Assembly (NCBI GenBank): GCA_944385455.1
Contig: CALWXI010000111.1
Location: 1 to 27,910, forward strand
Origin: an uncultured Oscillospiraceae bacterium
GTDB lineage: Bacteria; Bacillota; Clostridia; Oscillospirales; Oscillospiraceae
Direction: 5' to 3'
Length of the DNA: 27,910 nucleotides
Part shown: positions 1 through 8,787 of the stretch, in pieces
How the letters are laid out: every line of letters starts with the position of its first letter
Numbering within the stretch: the first letter of the stretch is position 1
Translations under genes and position numbers: made by a program
Notes under the pieces: generated by a model
The model's input: the letters and a program-made list of their open reading frames with translations, nothing else
The model's database searches: none
Told to the model about the DNA's origin: nothing

Positions 1-111
1 TCGGTTGAGACGATGGCACTTGGCCTTGTAGACCACCGCCATGCCGCCGGTGCCGATGCGCTCCAGGATCTCATAGCGGTTATCCAGCATTTTGCCGATA
101 TAGGGGTCCAT
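1..111 (-). CDS. prkC: Ser/Thr protein kinase PrkC, N-terminal fragment
   Basis: Only the first 37 codons are in the window; the gene runs off the left edge. The start ATG (109-111) follows an AGGAG-type ribosome binding site. The fragment reads MDPYIGKMLDNRYEILERIG and continues with TGGMAVVYKAK, which is the kinase beta-1 strand and glycine-rich nucleotide-binding loop of Hanks-type bacterial kinases. It lies directly after the PP2C phosphatase gene, as prpC-prkC do in Bacillus, so it is very likely the membrane Ser/Thr kinase that senses peptidoglycan through PASTA domains. The catalytic core, membrane segment and PASTA repeats are outside the window and cannot be confirmed. Confidence 0.9.
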   Translation of the reverse strand, partial: MDPYIGKMLDNRYEILERIGTGGMAVVYKAKCHRLNR

Positions 112-123
112 ACGTCTCCTCCT

Positions 124-858
124 TTACTGGTTTTTCATGAGCACGGCCGTGACATTGTCCGGCGCGCCCCGGCTCTTGGAAAGCTCCAGCAGCCGCTCCA
201 GGCAGGTATCCGCCTCTCCGCCGTGGATGACCTCGAAGAGCATCTCCTGATCTGTCACCGTGTCAATGAGCCCGTCGGTGCAGAGGAGCAGATACTCTCC
301 CGGCAGAAGCGCGCAGAGATAACCGTCGCACTGTACATCCGCATCCGGCCCCAGGGCCCGGGTAATGAGATTGCGGTTGGGATGGCGGCGGGCTTCCTCC
401 GCCGTGATGTCCCCCCGGTCCACCATGCTCTCCACCAGGGAGTGGTCCTTGGTGATGCGGGTGATCCCGGCGGGCGTGATATGATAGGCGCGGCTGTCGC
501 CCACGTTGATGACCGCAGCGCCGTCATCATAAGTAACGGCAGAGACCAGAGTGGTGCCCATATTGGCATACTCCTCCGTGGCGCCCGCCGCCTCCCGGAT
601 GGCCTTGTTGGCCAGAGACACAGCCCAGGAGGATGCCTCCCGCAGCTGCTCGCCCCGCATTTCCGGCGTCAGCACACCCTCCAGAGACGCGACGAAGGTG
701 TCCACCGCAATGCGGCTGGCCATGCGTCCGCCCGCCGGACCTCCCATGCCGTCGCACACCACGCAGATGGTGTGCCCCGCCAGCTCCCGTACCGCATAGG
801 CATCCTGATTTTCCTTCCGGCAAAGACCCACGTCAGTCATGCCCCATATTTGGATCAT
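124..858 (-). CDS. prpC: PP2C-family Ser/Thr protein phosphatase
   Basis: This 244-residue protein has the usual length of a stand-alone bacterial PP2C phosphatase. Metal-binding and catalytic motifs are visible: ENQDA (residues 16-20), CDGMGG (35-40), GDSRAY (120-125), TDGL (194-197) and PDNVTAVL (233-240). Enzymes of this family are Mn/Mg-dependent and remove phosphate from serine and threonine, opposing PrkC-type kinases. The start codon overlaps the rlmN stop by 4 bases and the kinase gene follows 12 bases later, so kinase and phosphatase are made together. Targets in other Firmicutes include cell-wall and translation proteins; the targets here are unknown. Confidence 0.95.
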   Translation of the reverse strand: MIQIWGMTDVGLCRKENQDAYAVRELAGHTICVVCDGMGGPAGGRMASRIAVDTFVASLEGVLTPEMRGEQLREASSWAVSLANKAIREAAGATEEYANMGTTLVSAVTYDDGAAVINVGDSRAYHITPAGITRITKDHSLVESMVDRGDITAEEARRHPNRNLITRALGPDADVQCDGYLCALLPGEYLLLCTDGLIDTVTDQEMLFEVIHGGEADTCLERLLELSKSRGAPDNVTAVLMKNQ

Positions 859-1898
859 CGGGAATCCTCCCCTTTCTGTGCCTCCTCCATGGCCCTGCGC
901 CGCAGCTGCCCGCAGGAGGCGTCGATATCTCCGCCCAGGCTCCGCCGGACGGTGGCGGTGATCCCATGAGACTCCAGCCGCTTTTGAAACGCGGCGATCC
1001 TGCTGGAGGGCTTGAAGGGGCTCTCCACCACATCGTTGAGTGGGATCAGATTCACATGTCCCGGCATTCCCCGCAGCTTGCTGGCGATAAGGTCCGCCTG
1101 CTGATCGGAGTCGTTGACGCCGTCAATCACGGCGTATTCAAAAGAAATACGCCGCCCGGTCTTTTGAAAATAGTCGTGGCAGGCGGTGAACAGCTCCTCC
1201 ACGTCATAAGCCCGGTTCACCGGCATGATCCGGGACCGGGTGGCACTGTCCGGCGCATGAAGAGAGACCGACAGCGTCAGCTGCAGCTCCAGCTCCGCCA
1301 GGCGGCGGATGCCCGGCACCAGCCCGCAGGTGGAGAGGGAGATGTGCCGCATGCCGATGTTCATGCCGTCCGGACTGTTCACCAGCTCCAGAAATTTCAG
1401 CACCGCATCCAGGTTGTCCAACGGCTCTCCAATGCCCATAAGCACGATGTTGGAGATGGGAAGCCCGGAGTCCAGCTGCGTAAAGAGCACCTGATCCAGC
1501 ATCTCCGCCGGCGTCAGGTCCCGAACCTTCCCGGCAACGGTGGACGCACAGAAAGCGCAGCCCATCCGGCACCCTACCTGGGAGGAGATGCACACGGTGT
1601 TGCCGTGGTGATAGCGCATCAGCACGGATTCGATACAGTTTCCGTCCGCCAGCTCCCAGAGATATTTGATGGTGCCGTCCAGGCGGGACTCCTGTTTCCG
1701 GGCCACCGCCGGCGGCGTCAGGAGGCAGGCCTCTTTCAGGTTTTCCCGCAGGTCCTTGGGGATGTTCGTCATCTCCTCAAAGCTTCGTACGCCCCGGTGC
1801 AGCCAGGTAAACACCTGCTTGCCCCGAAAAGCCGGCTGCCCCATGCCGCGCATCAGCGCCGTGATCTCCGGCAAAGACATGGATTTCAAATCGATCAT
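855..1898 (-). CDS. rlmN: 23S rRNA (adenine-C2) methyltransferase RlmN
   Basis: The 347-residue protein is a radical-SAM enzyme that methylates C2 of A2503 in 23S rRNA and A37 of some tRNAs. The iron-sulfur motif CRMGCAFC is at residues 110-117 (Cys110, 114, 117), and the second methyl-carrying cysteine is in GGDIDASCGQL near residue 329. The segment GIGEPLDN is also typical. The ATG at 1896-1898 (MIDLKSMSL) was chosen because it matches the family N-terminus and lies 10 bases after the rsmB stop; the longer open frame upstream only reads through rsmB. It overlaps prpC by 4 bases. Family members without Cfr-type features are housekeeping enzymes, not resistance genes. Confidence 0.96.
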   Translation of the reverse strand: MIDLKSMSLPEITALMRGMGQPAFRGKQVFTWLHRGVRSFEEMTNIPKDLRENLKEACLLTPPAVARKQESRLDGTIKYLWELADGNCIESVLMRYHHGNTVCISSQVGCRMGCAFCASTVAGKVRDLTPAEMLDQVLFTQLDSGLPISNIVLMGIGEPLDNLDAVLKFLELVNSPDGMNIGMRHISLSTCGLVPGIRRLAELELQLTLSVSLHAPDSATRSRIMPVNRAYDVEELFTACHDYFQKTGRRISFEYAVIDGVNDSDQQADLIASKLRGMPGHVNLIPLNDVVESPFKPSSRIAAFQKRLESHGITATVRRSLGGDIDASCGQLRRRAMEEAQKGEDSR

Positions 1899-1908
1899 AA
1901 GAGTCCTC

Positions 1909-3237
1909 TCAAGCTTGCCGCCGCATGCGGCAAATGTAAAAGCCGTCGGTCCGGTGCCGCTGGGGCCAGAGAGTCGCGTCTCCTGCCGTCGCTCCCACTG
2001 GATCCGGCAGCGCAAACGGGTCCATTGAAAATTCCGGATGCTCCGCCAAAAACACCGTACAAACCTGTTCATTCTCCTCCGGCAGGATCGTGCAGGTAGA
2101 GTACACCAGCACGCCGCCGGGCCGCACATAGGAGGCGGCGTTTTCCAAAATAGCGGCCTGCGTTACCGGAAGCATCGTCAGCGCATCTGGTTTTTTGTAG
2201 CGGGTATCCGGCTTTTTCCGAATGATGCCGAGCCCCGAGCAGGGAGCGTCCACCAGCACGGTGTCGAAAGCCTTCTCCCACTCCGGATGGAATACCCGTC
2301 CGTCGGCAGCCTGAGTACGGACGGAGGAAAGCCCCAGACGCCGCGCGCCCTCCTTGATCCGGGAAAGCTTATTGGCGTGGAGGTCGCAGGCCAGGACCTC
2401 CCCCCGGTCCTCCATGGCAAAGGCGGCGGAAAAGGACTTTCCGCCGGGAGCCGCGCACACGTCCAGTACCCGCTGTCCAGGACCCACACCGGCCGCAAGC
2501 GTTACCAGCCGGGCAGCGGGGTCCTGTACCAGGAACATTCCTTCCTGAAACTCCGGCAATGCCGTCAGATCTCCGGCGCCGGTGATCTCCAGACATCCAG
2601 GCACCCAAGGATGCGGGGCGGCGGAGATCCCACGGCCCTCCAGCCCGGTGCACAGCGCCTCCGCCGTGGTCCTGGCCGGGTTTACCTGCACCGTCAATGG
2701 CGGGATCCTGTTGTTCTCCCGGAAGAATGCCTCCGCCTCCTCCCGGCCCAGCAGCGCCAGCAGACGCCTCACCAGCCACTTGGGATGGCTGTACCGGACA
2801 GAGAGCATCTCCACCACATCCCGGTCAGGGATGGGCGGCAGCTGATCCTTGTTCCGGGAGATCTTCCGGAGCACGGCGTTCACCAGTCCGGCAGCCTGTC
2901 CCCGGCCGGAGAGTTTTGCAAGCTCCACGGCCTCATTCACCGCAGCGCTGTCCGGCACCTTCTCCAAAAACAGAATCTGGTAGGCGCCCATCCGCAGAAT
3001 CTCCGCCAGCGGCGGCTGGAGATGCTGGATCTTCTGGGTGCAGAACGCACCCAAATAAAAATCCAGCAGCATTTGATTCTGCATCACGCCGTAGACGATG
3101 CGGCTGCAAAGCGCCGCGTCCTGGGTAGAGAGCGCATCCCGGCTCAGCTGGGCCTTCAGCGCCGCGTCCGCCCAGGCTCCGTTGGTCCGGCAGCTGCGCA
3201 GCACCCGCAGCGCGGATTCCCGAGCAGGCGTGGTCAT
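1909..3237 (-). CDS. rsmB: 16S rRNA (cytosine-C5) methyltransferase RsmB
   Basis: This 442-residue protein has the two-part layout of RsmB/Sun: an N-terminal NusB-like helical RNA-binding domain (about residues 1-130) and a C-terminal Rossmann methyltransferase domain. The SAM motif DVCAAPGGKS is at 259-268, and the two catalytic cysteines are in DAPCSG (Cys333) and STCTILPEE (Cys382). It methylates C967 of 16S rRNA (E. coli numbering). The start ATG overlaps the stop of the upstream protease gene by 4 bases, indicating translational coupling. The position fmt-(protease)-rsmB-rlmN matches the conserved Firmicutes cluster. Confidence 0.95.
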   Translation of the reverse strand: MTTPARESALRVLRSCRTNGAWADAALKAQLSRDALSTQDAALCSRIVYGVMQNQMLLDFYLGAFCTQKIQHLQPPLAEILRMGAYQILFLEKVPDSAAVNEAVELAKLSGRGQAAGLVNAVLRKISRNKDQLPPIPDRDVVEMLSVRYSHPKWLVRRLLALLGREEAEAFFRENNRIPPLTVQVNPARTTAEALCTGLEGRGISAAPHPWVPGCLEITGAGDLTALPEFQEGMFLVQDPAARLVTLAAGVGPGQRVLDVCAAPGGKSFSAAFAMEDRGEVLACDLHANKLSRIKEGARRLGLSSVRTQAADGRVFHPEWEKAFDTVLVDAPCSGLGIIRKKPDTRYKKPDALTMLPVTQAAILENAASYVRPGGVLVYSTCTILPEENEQVCTVFLAEHPEFSMDPFALPDPVGATAGDATLWPQRHRTDGFYICRMRRQA

Positions 3238-3980
3238 TCTCCGTTCCCTCCCCGGCGGCCGCCCCGGCCCAGGAAGATCAATACAAAGCGCAGCAGCTGC
3301 AGCGCGGACATCAGCAGGGCGGCCACATAGGTCATTGCCGCCGCCCGCAGCACTTTCCGGGCACCATCAGCCTCTTCATCGTCCAGCAATCCCCGGCCGC
3401 GGATCGTCTCCATGGCCCGGGCAGAGGCATTGAACTCCACCGGCAGCGTCACCAGCTGAAAAAACGTGGTGACGGAGAACAGCAGAATGCCTGCCAGCAG
3501 CAATGTCTGGCTGTAGAGCAGAATGCCGATGAGAAGCAGAATAAAGGAGAATTTGGATCCGATCTGGGTGGCGGGCACGATGGCACTGCGCAGCCGGATG
3601 GGACCGTATCCTTCCGCATACTGCACGGCGTGGCCCGCCTCATGGGCCGCCACGCCCACCGCCGCGATGGTGGCGGACTGATAAACGGAATCGGAAAGGT
3701 AGATCGTATTGTCTCGAGGATCATAATGGTCGGTGAGATTGCCCCGGCACGGCCGGATGGGGACATGATACACCCCATGGGCCCGCAGGACCTCTTCGGC
3801 CGCCTGTGCTCCTGTCAGACGGCGGCGGTTGGTGACCCGGCTGTACTTCTGGAAATTGCTGCTCACCTGGATCTGGGCCCAGAACGAGAGCAGCAGGATG
3901 GGGATCAGCAGCAGGACATAGATATTGTTGGCCAGAAAGTCTCCGTAGCCGCCGTAGCCATAGCCATAATAGTTCAGCAT
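3234..3980 (-). CDS. YugP-like membrane zinc metallopeptidase
   Basis: This 248-residue protein has a hydrophobic segment near residues 18-35, a zinc-protease motif HEAGH at 113-117, a further hydrophobic pair around 145-190, and a last one near 218-238. The segment PVEFNASARA after the second hydrophobic block is typical of the YugP/neutral zinc metallopeptidase family and probably supplies the third zinc ligand (Glu). The N-terminus is unusually rich in Tyr and Gly (YYGYGYGGYG). The substrate is not known. It sits between fmt and rsmB, an insertion relative to Bacillus that is common in Clostridia. The gene starts 13 bases after fmt and overlaps rsmB by 4 bases. Confidence 0.9.
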   Translation of the reverse strand: MLNYYGYGYGGYGDFLANNIYVLLLIPILLLSFWAQIQVSSNFQKYSRVTNRRRLTGAQAAEEVLRAHGVYHVPIRPCRGNLTDHYDPRDNTIYLSDSVYQSATIAAVGVAAHEAGHAVQYAEGYGPIRLRSAIVPATQIGSKFSFILLLIGILLYSQTLLLAGILLFSVTTFFQLVTLPVEFNASARAMETIRGRGLLDDEEADGARKVLRAAAMTYVAALLMSALQLLRFVLIFLGRGGRRGGNGE

Positions 3981-3993
3981 AAATGCTCCTTCT

Positions 3994-4908
3994 TCAGATG
4001 GAAATGGGATGCCCCAGCAGATAGGCTCCGGCGGCCATGCGTTTGCCGCCCTCGGCCTGCAGTTCGGTAATCAAAAGGCTCTGCCCATCACCGCAGGCTA
4101 CCTCGATGCCGCTTTTTCCGGCAGAGAGAATGGTTCCTGGGGCGGCGGAGCAGGCCCTGCCCGGGGCAGTGCGGTACACCTTGAACCGATTTCCCGCCAG
4201 CTCCGTCACAGCACAGGGCCATGGGATCAGCCCCCGGACCTGGCAGGAGATCTCACGGGCGGTACGGCTCCAGTCGATGGGCGACATCTCCCGGGAGAGC
4301 ATGGAGGCGTAAGTCATGGCCGACTCGTCCTGAGGCATGCGGGAGGCGGTCCCGTCCGCCAGCGCCCGCACTGTCCGGGAAAGCGCCTGCGCACCCAACT
4401 CCGCAAGGCGGACGGTGAGGGACTGGGCGTCCTCGTCCTCCCCAATCGGCGTGGTGAGCTGCAGGATCACGTCTCCCGCATCCAGCTCCTTGGCCATATA
4501 CATGATGGACACGCCCGTCTCCGTCTCTCCGTTCAGGATGGCCCAGTTGATGGGGGCCGCGCCCCGGTATTTGGGAAGCAGGGACGAATGGACGTTGATG
4601 GCACCCGGCGGCGGAGCATTCAGGATCTCTTCCGGCAGGATCTTTCCGTAAGCCGCCACCACGATCAGTTCCGGTTCCAGCTGCTCCACAAGGGCCAGCG
4701 CCTCGCCGTCCCGCATCTTCAGCGGCTGATAAACGGGAATCCCATGTGTGATGGCATATTCCTTTACAGGCGAGAAGGCAAGCTTGTGTCCCCGGTTTTT
4801 CGGTTTGTCTGGCTGGGTGAACACTCCACAGACGGTATGTCCATCCTCCACCAGCTGCCGCAAAGAGGCCACGGCAAAATCCGGCGTCCCCATAAACAGG
4901 ATGCGCAT
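3994..4908 (-). CDS. fmt: Methionyl-tRNA formyltransferase
   Basis: The 304-residue protein transfers a formyl group from 10-formyl-tetrahydrofolate to the methionine on initiator tRNA. Visible family features are MRILFMGTPDFA at the N-terminus, INVHSSLLPKYRGAAPI (residues 104-120; catalytic Asn105 and His107) and ELDAGDV with catalytic Asp143. A C-terminal OB-fold domain follows. The ATG at 4906-4908 fits the family start; an upstream open frame reads into def out of frame and is rejected. It follows def with a one-base gap, so the formylating and deformylating enzymes are co-transcribed. Confidence 0.96.
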   Translation of the reverse strand: MRILFMGTPDFAVASLRQLVEDGHTVCGVFTQPDKPKNRGHKLAFSPVKEYAITHGIPVYQPLKMRDGEALALVEQLEPELIVVAAYGKILPEEILNAPPPGAINVHSSLLPKYRGAAPINWAILNGETETGVSIMYMAKELDAGDVILQLTTPIGEDEDAQSLTVRLAELGAQALSRTVRALADGTASRMPQDESAMTYASMLSREMSPIDWSRTAREISCQVRGLIPWPCAVTELAGNRFKVYRTAPGRACSAAPGTILSAGKSGIEVACGDGQSLLITELQAEGGKRMAAGAYLLGHPISI

Positions 4909-4909
4909 G

Positions 4910-5422
4910 TTATTCCCCTTCCTCTTTTTCCCGCTCTTCCCGCTCCAGATACTCCCGCAGCTCCTCATCCGTGAGGAACCGGTCGATATGTTCGGTGTAG
5001 AGATGCCCGTCCAGGTGCTCCAGTTCGTGGCAGAAGCAGCGGGCATTGAGCCCCTCACCCTCGGCCTCAAACCAGTCGCCGTTCCGGTCCTGAGCCCGGA
5101 CCCGGACCCATGCCGGCCGGGTGACGATCCCCCACTTGCCAGGTACGCTGAGGCATCCCTCCAGGCCGGTCTGTTCCCCCTTCTGATCCACGATCACCGG
5201 ATTCACCAGCTCCAGATAGTCACCGCTCTCCTCATCCATCACCACACACACCCGGCGCAGCACCCCTACCTGGGGGGCAGCAAGCCCGGCGCCGTTGGCA
5301 TCTGCCAGCGTCTCCGTCATATCATCCAGCAGTATATGGAGCCGCCGGTTGAAGTCCGTTACAGGACGGCACACCTTGTTCAGGCACTCGTCGCCCTGCT
5401 CCACAATTTTTCGCAAAGCCAT
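4910..5422 (-). CDS. def: Peptide deformylase
   Basis: This 170-residue metalloenzyme removes the N-formyl group from new proteins. All three family motifs are present: GAGLAAPQVG (44-53), EGCLSVPG (88-95, metal-binding Cys90) and HELEHLDG (132-139, HExxH metal-binding and catalytic site). The C-terminal tail is highly charged (about residues 150-170, Glu/Lys/Arg-rich), which is longer and more acidic than strictly needed for the fold. GGGAGG lies 9 bases upstream of the ATG. It follows priA by 23 bases and precedes fmt by one base. Confidence 0.96.
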   Translation of the reverse strand: MALRKIVEQGDECLNKVCRPVTDFNRRLHILLDDMTETLADANGAGLAAPQVGVLRRVCVVMDEESGDYLELVNPVIVDQKGEQTGLEGCLSVPGKWGIVTRPAWVRVRAQDRNGDWFEAEGEGLNARCFCHELEHLDGHLYTEHIDRFLTDEELREYLEREEREKEEGE

Positions 5423-5445
5423 GGTTCAAAACCTCCCTGACCGCA

Positions 5446-7890
5446 TCATTCCAAGGTGTTGCAGTCCACAAAAAGATTCAATCCGCGATTCGCACGGTCA
5501 CTTGCAAATTCTTTCAGGGCACGGCTCACCCGTTCCCGGGTCTCCCGATCGTTTCGCCCTATCAGCACGCATCGATAGCGGTAACGGTTATTCACCTTCA
5601 GCACCGGCGCAGGCGCCGGGCCCAGGACCTCAGGCTGCGCCGCCGGGATCTCCCGGGATAACCGCAAAAGCCTCTCCCGCACGGCTGCCGCAGCCCGCAG
5701 CACCCGCCCCTCCTCCGCTCCGGACACCGTGAAGGTGAAAAGGTCGGCAAAGGGCGGATACCGGCGCAGGCGGCGCAGGCGGATCTCGCTTTCGTAAAAC
5801 CCATCGTAATCCTGCCGGGCGGCACATTGGATCACATCGTTGCCCGGCGTATAGGTCTGGATCACCGCACGGCCGGCATGCCCGCCCCGGCCGGCACGGC
5901 CCACCACCTGGGTCAGCAGGCTGAAGGTCCGCTCGGCGGCGCGGTAGTGGTCCACGTACAGGGAAAGATCCGCCGCCAGGACCCCCACCAGCGTCACATT
6001 CTCAAAATCCAATCCCTTGGCCACCATCTGAGTCCCCAGCAAAATGGGGATGCGCCGGCTCCGAAAGCGCTCCAGCAGCTCCGCGTAGCCGCCGGATACC
6101 GTATCCGCATCCATGCGCAGGATCTCCGTATCGGGAAACAGCTCCCGCAGTTCCTCCTCCACCTTCTGGGTACCGGCGCCGATATACTTCAGAATGCCCC
6201 CGCAGACGGGACACCGTTCAACAGCCCGCTGGGAGTATCCGCAGTAGTGGCACATCAGCCTGCCGTTGGCAGAGTGGTAGGTCATGGGAACACTGCATCG
6301 CGGGCACTCCGGCACGTGGCCGCACTCCCCGCACAGCACATACCGGCTGCTGCCCCGCCGGTTGAGAAAGAGGATGCTCTGCTCTCCCCGGTCAAGGTTC
6401 TGCCCCAGCTCCCGCCGGAGCACACTGCCGATCAGCCCGCTGTTTCCTGCCCGGACCTCTTCCCGGAGATCCGCCACCAGCACCCGGGGCAGCGGGCGGT
6501 CATTGTAGCGATGCCGCAGAATCGCATGATGGTAAAGGCCCTCCCGAGCCGCCCAGGCCGTCTCCACCGACGGTGTGGCGGACCCCAGCACCAGCGTGGC
6601 CCCATCCCGGGCGCAGAGAAATTTGGCGATATCCCGGGTATGGTAACGGGGAGGGTTCTCCGCCTGATAGCTGCTCTCCTGTTCCTCGTCCAGAATCACC
6701 AGTCCAAGTCCTTCCAGCGGTGCAAAGATGGCAGACCGTGTGCCCAGCACCACACGTACTTCCCCTCTCCGGATACGCTTCCACTGGTCATAGCGCTCCG
6801 AGAGACGGAGGGAACTGTGAAGCATGGCGGTCTCACTGCCGAAATAGGAGGAAAACAGCCGCATCATCTGTGGTGTCAGCACGATTTCCGGCACCAGGAC
6901 CATGGCCTGTCTTCCCTGTCTCAGTATTTCCTGAACCAGACGAAGATAGACCTGGGTCTTGCCGCTGCCGGTAACCCCCTGGAGCAGCACTGCCTCCGGA
7001 GTATGGCGGCGCGTCAGCTCCGCAATGGTGTCAAAGGCCGCCTGCTGCTCATCATTGAGACAAATGGGCGGACCCGGCTCCGCCGGAACCTCTGCCGGCA
7101 GACGGAGCACCTCCTCTTCACAGAAAGTGATGAGCCCCTTCTTCTCCATGCCCCGCAGGGTCTGCATGGATGCACCGGTGTAATAGCAAAGATCCGCCGC
7201 GGAGACCCGCCCCATAGCGGAGAGCATCTGCACCACCTCATACCGCTGAGGCGCGGAACGGCGTCGGGGCTCGGTGATGGCCCGGGCCTCCTCGGCACTG
7301 ACGGCCAGTTCCGCCATCCGGCGGGTCTTGTCGCCCAGCTTTCGCCTGGCCAGCGTGTCCAGCGTCACGGCTCCCGCCTTTTTCAAGGCCCGGAGCGCCG
7401 TTTCCGCCTCTTCCCCGCAGCGCTGCCGCAGGTCCTCCAGCTCCGCGCTTCCCCCCAGGTCTCGCAGCGCCTCCAGCACCGAAGCAGCCCCACGGATCTC
7501 CGGGACTTCCGGAGGAGGCGGATCACACAGGCGCCATACCTCCCGGAACCGGTACCACAGGCCTGCCGGGAGAATGGTCTTGACAGCCTCAAAAAGCGTG
7601 CAGAAATACCGCTGACGCATCCAAAGCGCCAAACGGACTTCATCCGCAGAGAGAACCGGCTCCTGATCCAGCACCAGCGCCACGGGCTTGAGTCCCGGCA
7701 TCTTTTCTCCCTCTGCCGCAGCCAAAACGAACCCCTCGCTCTCACGGTTTCCCCGGCCGAAGGGCACCATCACCCGGACACCGGGCACCGCGGCTTCCCG
7801 CAGCGCCTCAGGCACCAGATAGTCATAGGGCCTGTCAATGGAATAGGGCGCGGCGCTGACCGCAACTTTGACAATCCAAGCGGTCTCCAT
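5446..7890 (-). CDS. priA: Primosomal protein N' (PriA helicase)
   Basis: The 814-residue protein is the 3'-5' superfamily 2 DNA helicase that restarts stalled replication forks. In order: an N-terminal DNA-binding domain (about 1-110), a winged-helix-like region, helicase lobe 1 with Walker A GVTGSGKT (305-312) and Walker B DEEQ (401-404), and a two-zinc module with eight cysteines (520, 523, 529, 532, 547, 550, 560, 563) inserted before lobe 2. The Walker B reads DEEQ where the E. coli enzyme has DEEH. The gene lies 23 bases after rpoZ; in Bacillus coaBC lies between them but is absent here. Confidence 0.96.
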   Translation of the reverse strand: METAWIVKVAVSAAPYSIDRPYDYLVPEALREAAVPGVRVMVPFGRGNRESEGFVLAAAEGEKMPGLKPVALVLDQEPVLSADEVRLALWMRQRYFCTLFEAVKTILPAGLWYRFREVWRLCDPPPPEVPEIRGAASVLEALRDLGGSAELEDLRQRCGEEAETALRALKKAGAVTLDTLARRKLGDKTRRMAELAVSAEEARAITEPRRRSAPQRYEVVQMLSAMGRVSAADLCYYTGASMQTLRGMEKKGLITFCEEEVLRLPAEVPAEPGPPICLNDEQQAAFDTIAELTRRHTPEAVLLQGVTGSGKTQVYLRLVQEILRQGRQAMVLVPEIVLTPQMMRLFSSYFGSETAMLHSSLRLSERYDQWKRIRRGEVRVVLGTRSAIFAPLEGLGLVILDEEQESSYQAENPPRYHTRDIAKFLCARDGATLVLGSATPSVETAWAAREGLYHHAILRHRYNDRPLPRVLVADLREEVRAGNSGLIGSVLRRELGQNLDRGEQSILFLNRRGSSRYVLCGECGHVPECPRCSVPMTYHSANGRLMCHYCGYSQRAVERCPVCGGILKYIGAGTQKVEEELRELFPDTEILRMDADTVSGGYAELLERFRSRRIPILLGTQMVAKGLDFENVTLVGVLAADLSLYVDHYRAAERTFSLLTQVVGRAGRGGHAGRAVIQTYTPGNDVIQCAARQDYDGFYESEIRLRRLRRYPPFADLFTFTVSGAEEGRVLRAAAAVRERLLRLSREIPAAQPEVLGPAPAPVLKVNNRYRYRCVLIGRNDRETRERVSRALKEFASDRANRGLNLFVDCNTLE

Positions 7891-7913
7891 GCCTCGCCCT
7901 CCTCCAGCGGTTT

Positions 7914-8135
7914 TTACGCGTTGTCCTCCTCGATGGTCAAATCCATCTCTCTGGCGTCCAGCTTACCGTCCGCCACCTCATGAATCGCCAGCGTCACCGG
8001 CTTTTCGTCCAGGTGCTCGCCCTCCATTTCCGCAGCCTCGGCGATCTGACGGGCCCGGCGGGCCACCACGTTGACCAGCATATAGCGGTTGGGAATATAG
8101 CTGGTAAGCTTGTTCATTGCAGGATACAGCATCAT
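7914..8135 (-). CDS. rpoZ: RNA polymerase omega subunit
   Basis: This 73-residue protein fits omega by size, by its position directly after gmk, and by the segment NRYMLVNVVARRARQIAE (about 16-33), the conserved core helix that clamps the beta-prime C-terminus. The tail is acidic (IEEDNA). The start is the first of two consecutive ATG codons (8133-8135), with GGAAG about 10 bases upstream; an in-frame ATG at codon 7 has no ribosome binding site. Omega helps assemble and stabilise RNA polymerase and can bind ppGpp in some bacteria. Confidence 0.93.
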   Translation of the reverse strand: MMLYPAMNKLTSYIPNRYMLVNVVARRARQIAEAAEMEGEHLDEKPVTLAIHEVADGKLDAREMDLTIEEDNA

Positions 8136-8190
8136 AATGAATCGACTTCCAATCTGCCTTTGCGGCGATAAATTTGATACAGGCAGCCCT

Positions 8191-8787
8191 TTACCGGCCG
8201 CTGATGATCTCCATACGTTCCCTGGGCTTACAGTGCTCCGCCGTCATGATGGCGTCCAGCTCCCGGACGGCGTTTTCCACAGTGTCATTGATGACAAAAT
8301 AGTCATAGGTATGGGCCGTCTGGAACTCCACCTTGGCCCGCAGCAGCCGCTTTTGGATCTTCTCCTGGCTGTCGGTGCCGCGTTCGGTAAGGCGCCGCTC
8401 CAGTTCAGCCCAGCTGGGCGGAGCGATGAAGATCCGCACGGTGTCCGGCCGCTTGCTGGTGACCTGGATGGCGCCCTGGACCTCGATGTCCAGGATCACA
8501 TCCTTTCCGCCGTTCATGGCGGCATCCACATACTTCTTGGGGGTGCCGTAGAAATTGCCCACGTACTCCGCGTACTCCAGAAACTCATCGTTGACGATCC
8601 AGCTGCGGAAGGTGTCCACATCCAGGAAATGGTAGTGCACACCGTCCTCCTCGCCGGGGCGGGGGTCCCTGGTGGTGGCGGAGACGGAAAAGTACACGTT
8701 GCTTCGACGTTCCAACAGCGCATTGAGCACCGTACTCTTGCCTACGCCGGAGGGACCGGAAACAATGAACGTCTTTCCTCGTTTCAT
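8191..8787 (-). CDS. gmk: Guanylate kinase
   Basis: The 198-residue enzyme phosphorylates GMP to GDP using ATP. The P-loop GPSGVGKS is at residues 11-18, followed by the GMP-binding segment SVSATTRDPRPGEEDGVHYHF, and later LDIEVQGA. Length and motifs match the bacterial family. The start overlaps the remA stop by 4 bases (ATGA-type). The pairing remA-gmk-rpoZ is a hallmark of Firmicutes; gmk activity also affects the GMP/GTP pool that ppGpp controls. Confidence 0.97.
   Translation of the reverse strand: MKRGKTFIVSGPSGVGKSTVLNALLERRSNVYFSVSATTRDPRPGEEDGVHYHFLDVDTFRSWIVNDEFLEYAEYVGNFYGTPKKYVDAAMNGGKDVILDIEVQGAIQVTSKRPDTVRIFIAPPSWAELERRLTERGTDSQEKIQKRLLRAKVEFQTAHTYDYFVINDTVENAVRELDAIMTAEHCKPRERMEIISGR

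Noticed and set aside
633..2099. Long plus-strand open frame of 488 codons
   Set aside because: It lies opposite prpC, rlmN and rsmB, has the His/Arg/Pro-rich composition of GC-rich antisense frames, and shows no family motif.
5446..7890. Walker B of PriA reads DEEQ rather than DEEH
   Set aside because: The catalytic acidic pair is kept, and variation at the last position is tolerated in superfamily 2 helicases, so no loss of function is implied.
5827..7983. Plus-strand open frame of 718 codons
   Set aside because: It is antisense to priA, whose helicase and zinc motifs are intact; no domain is recognisable in the antisense frame.
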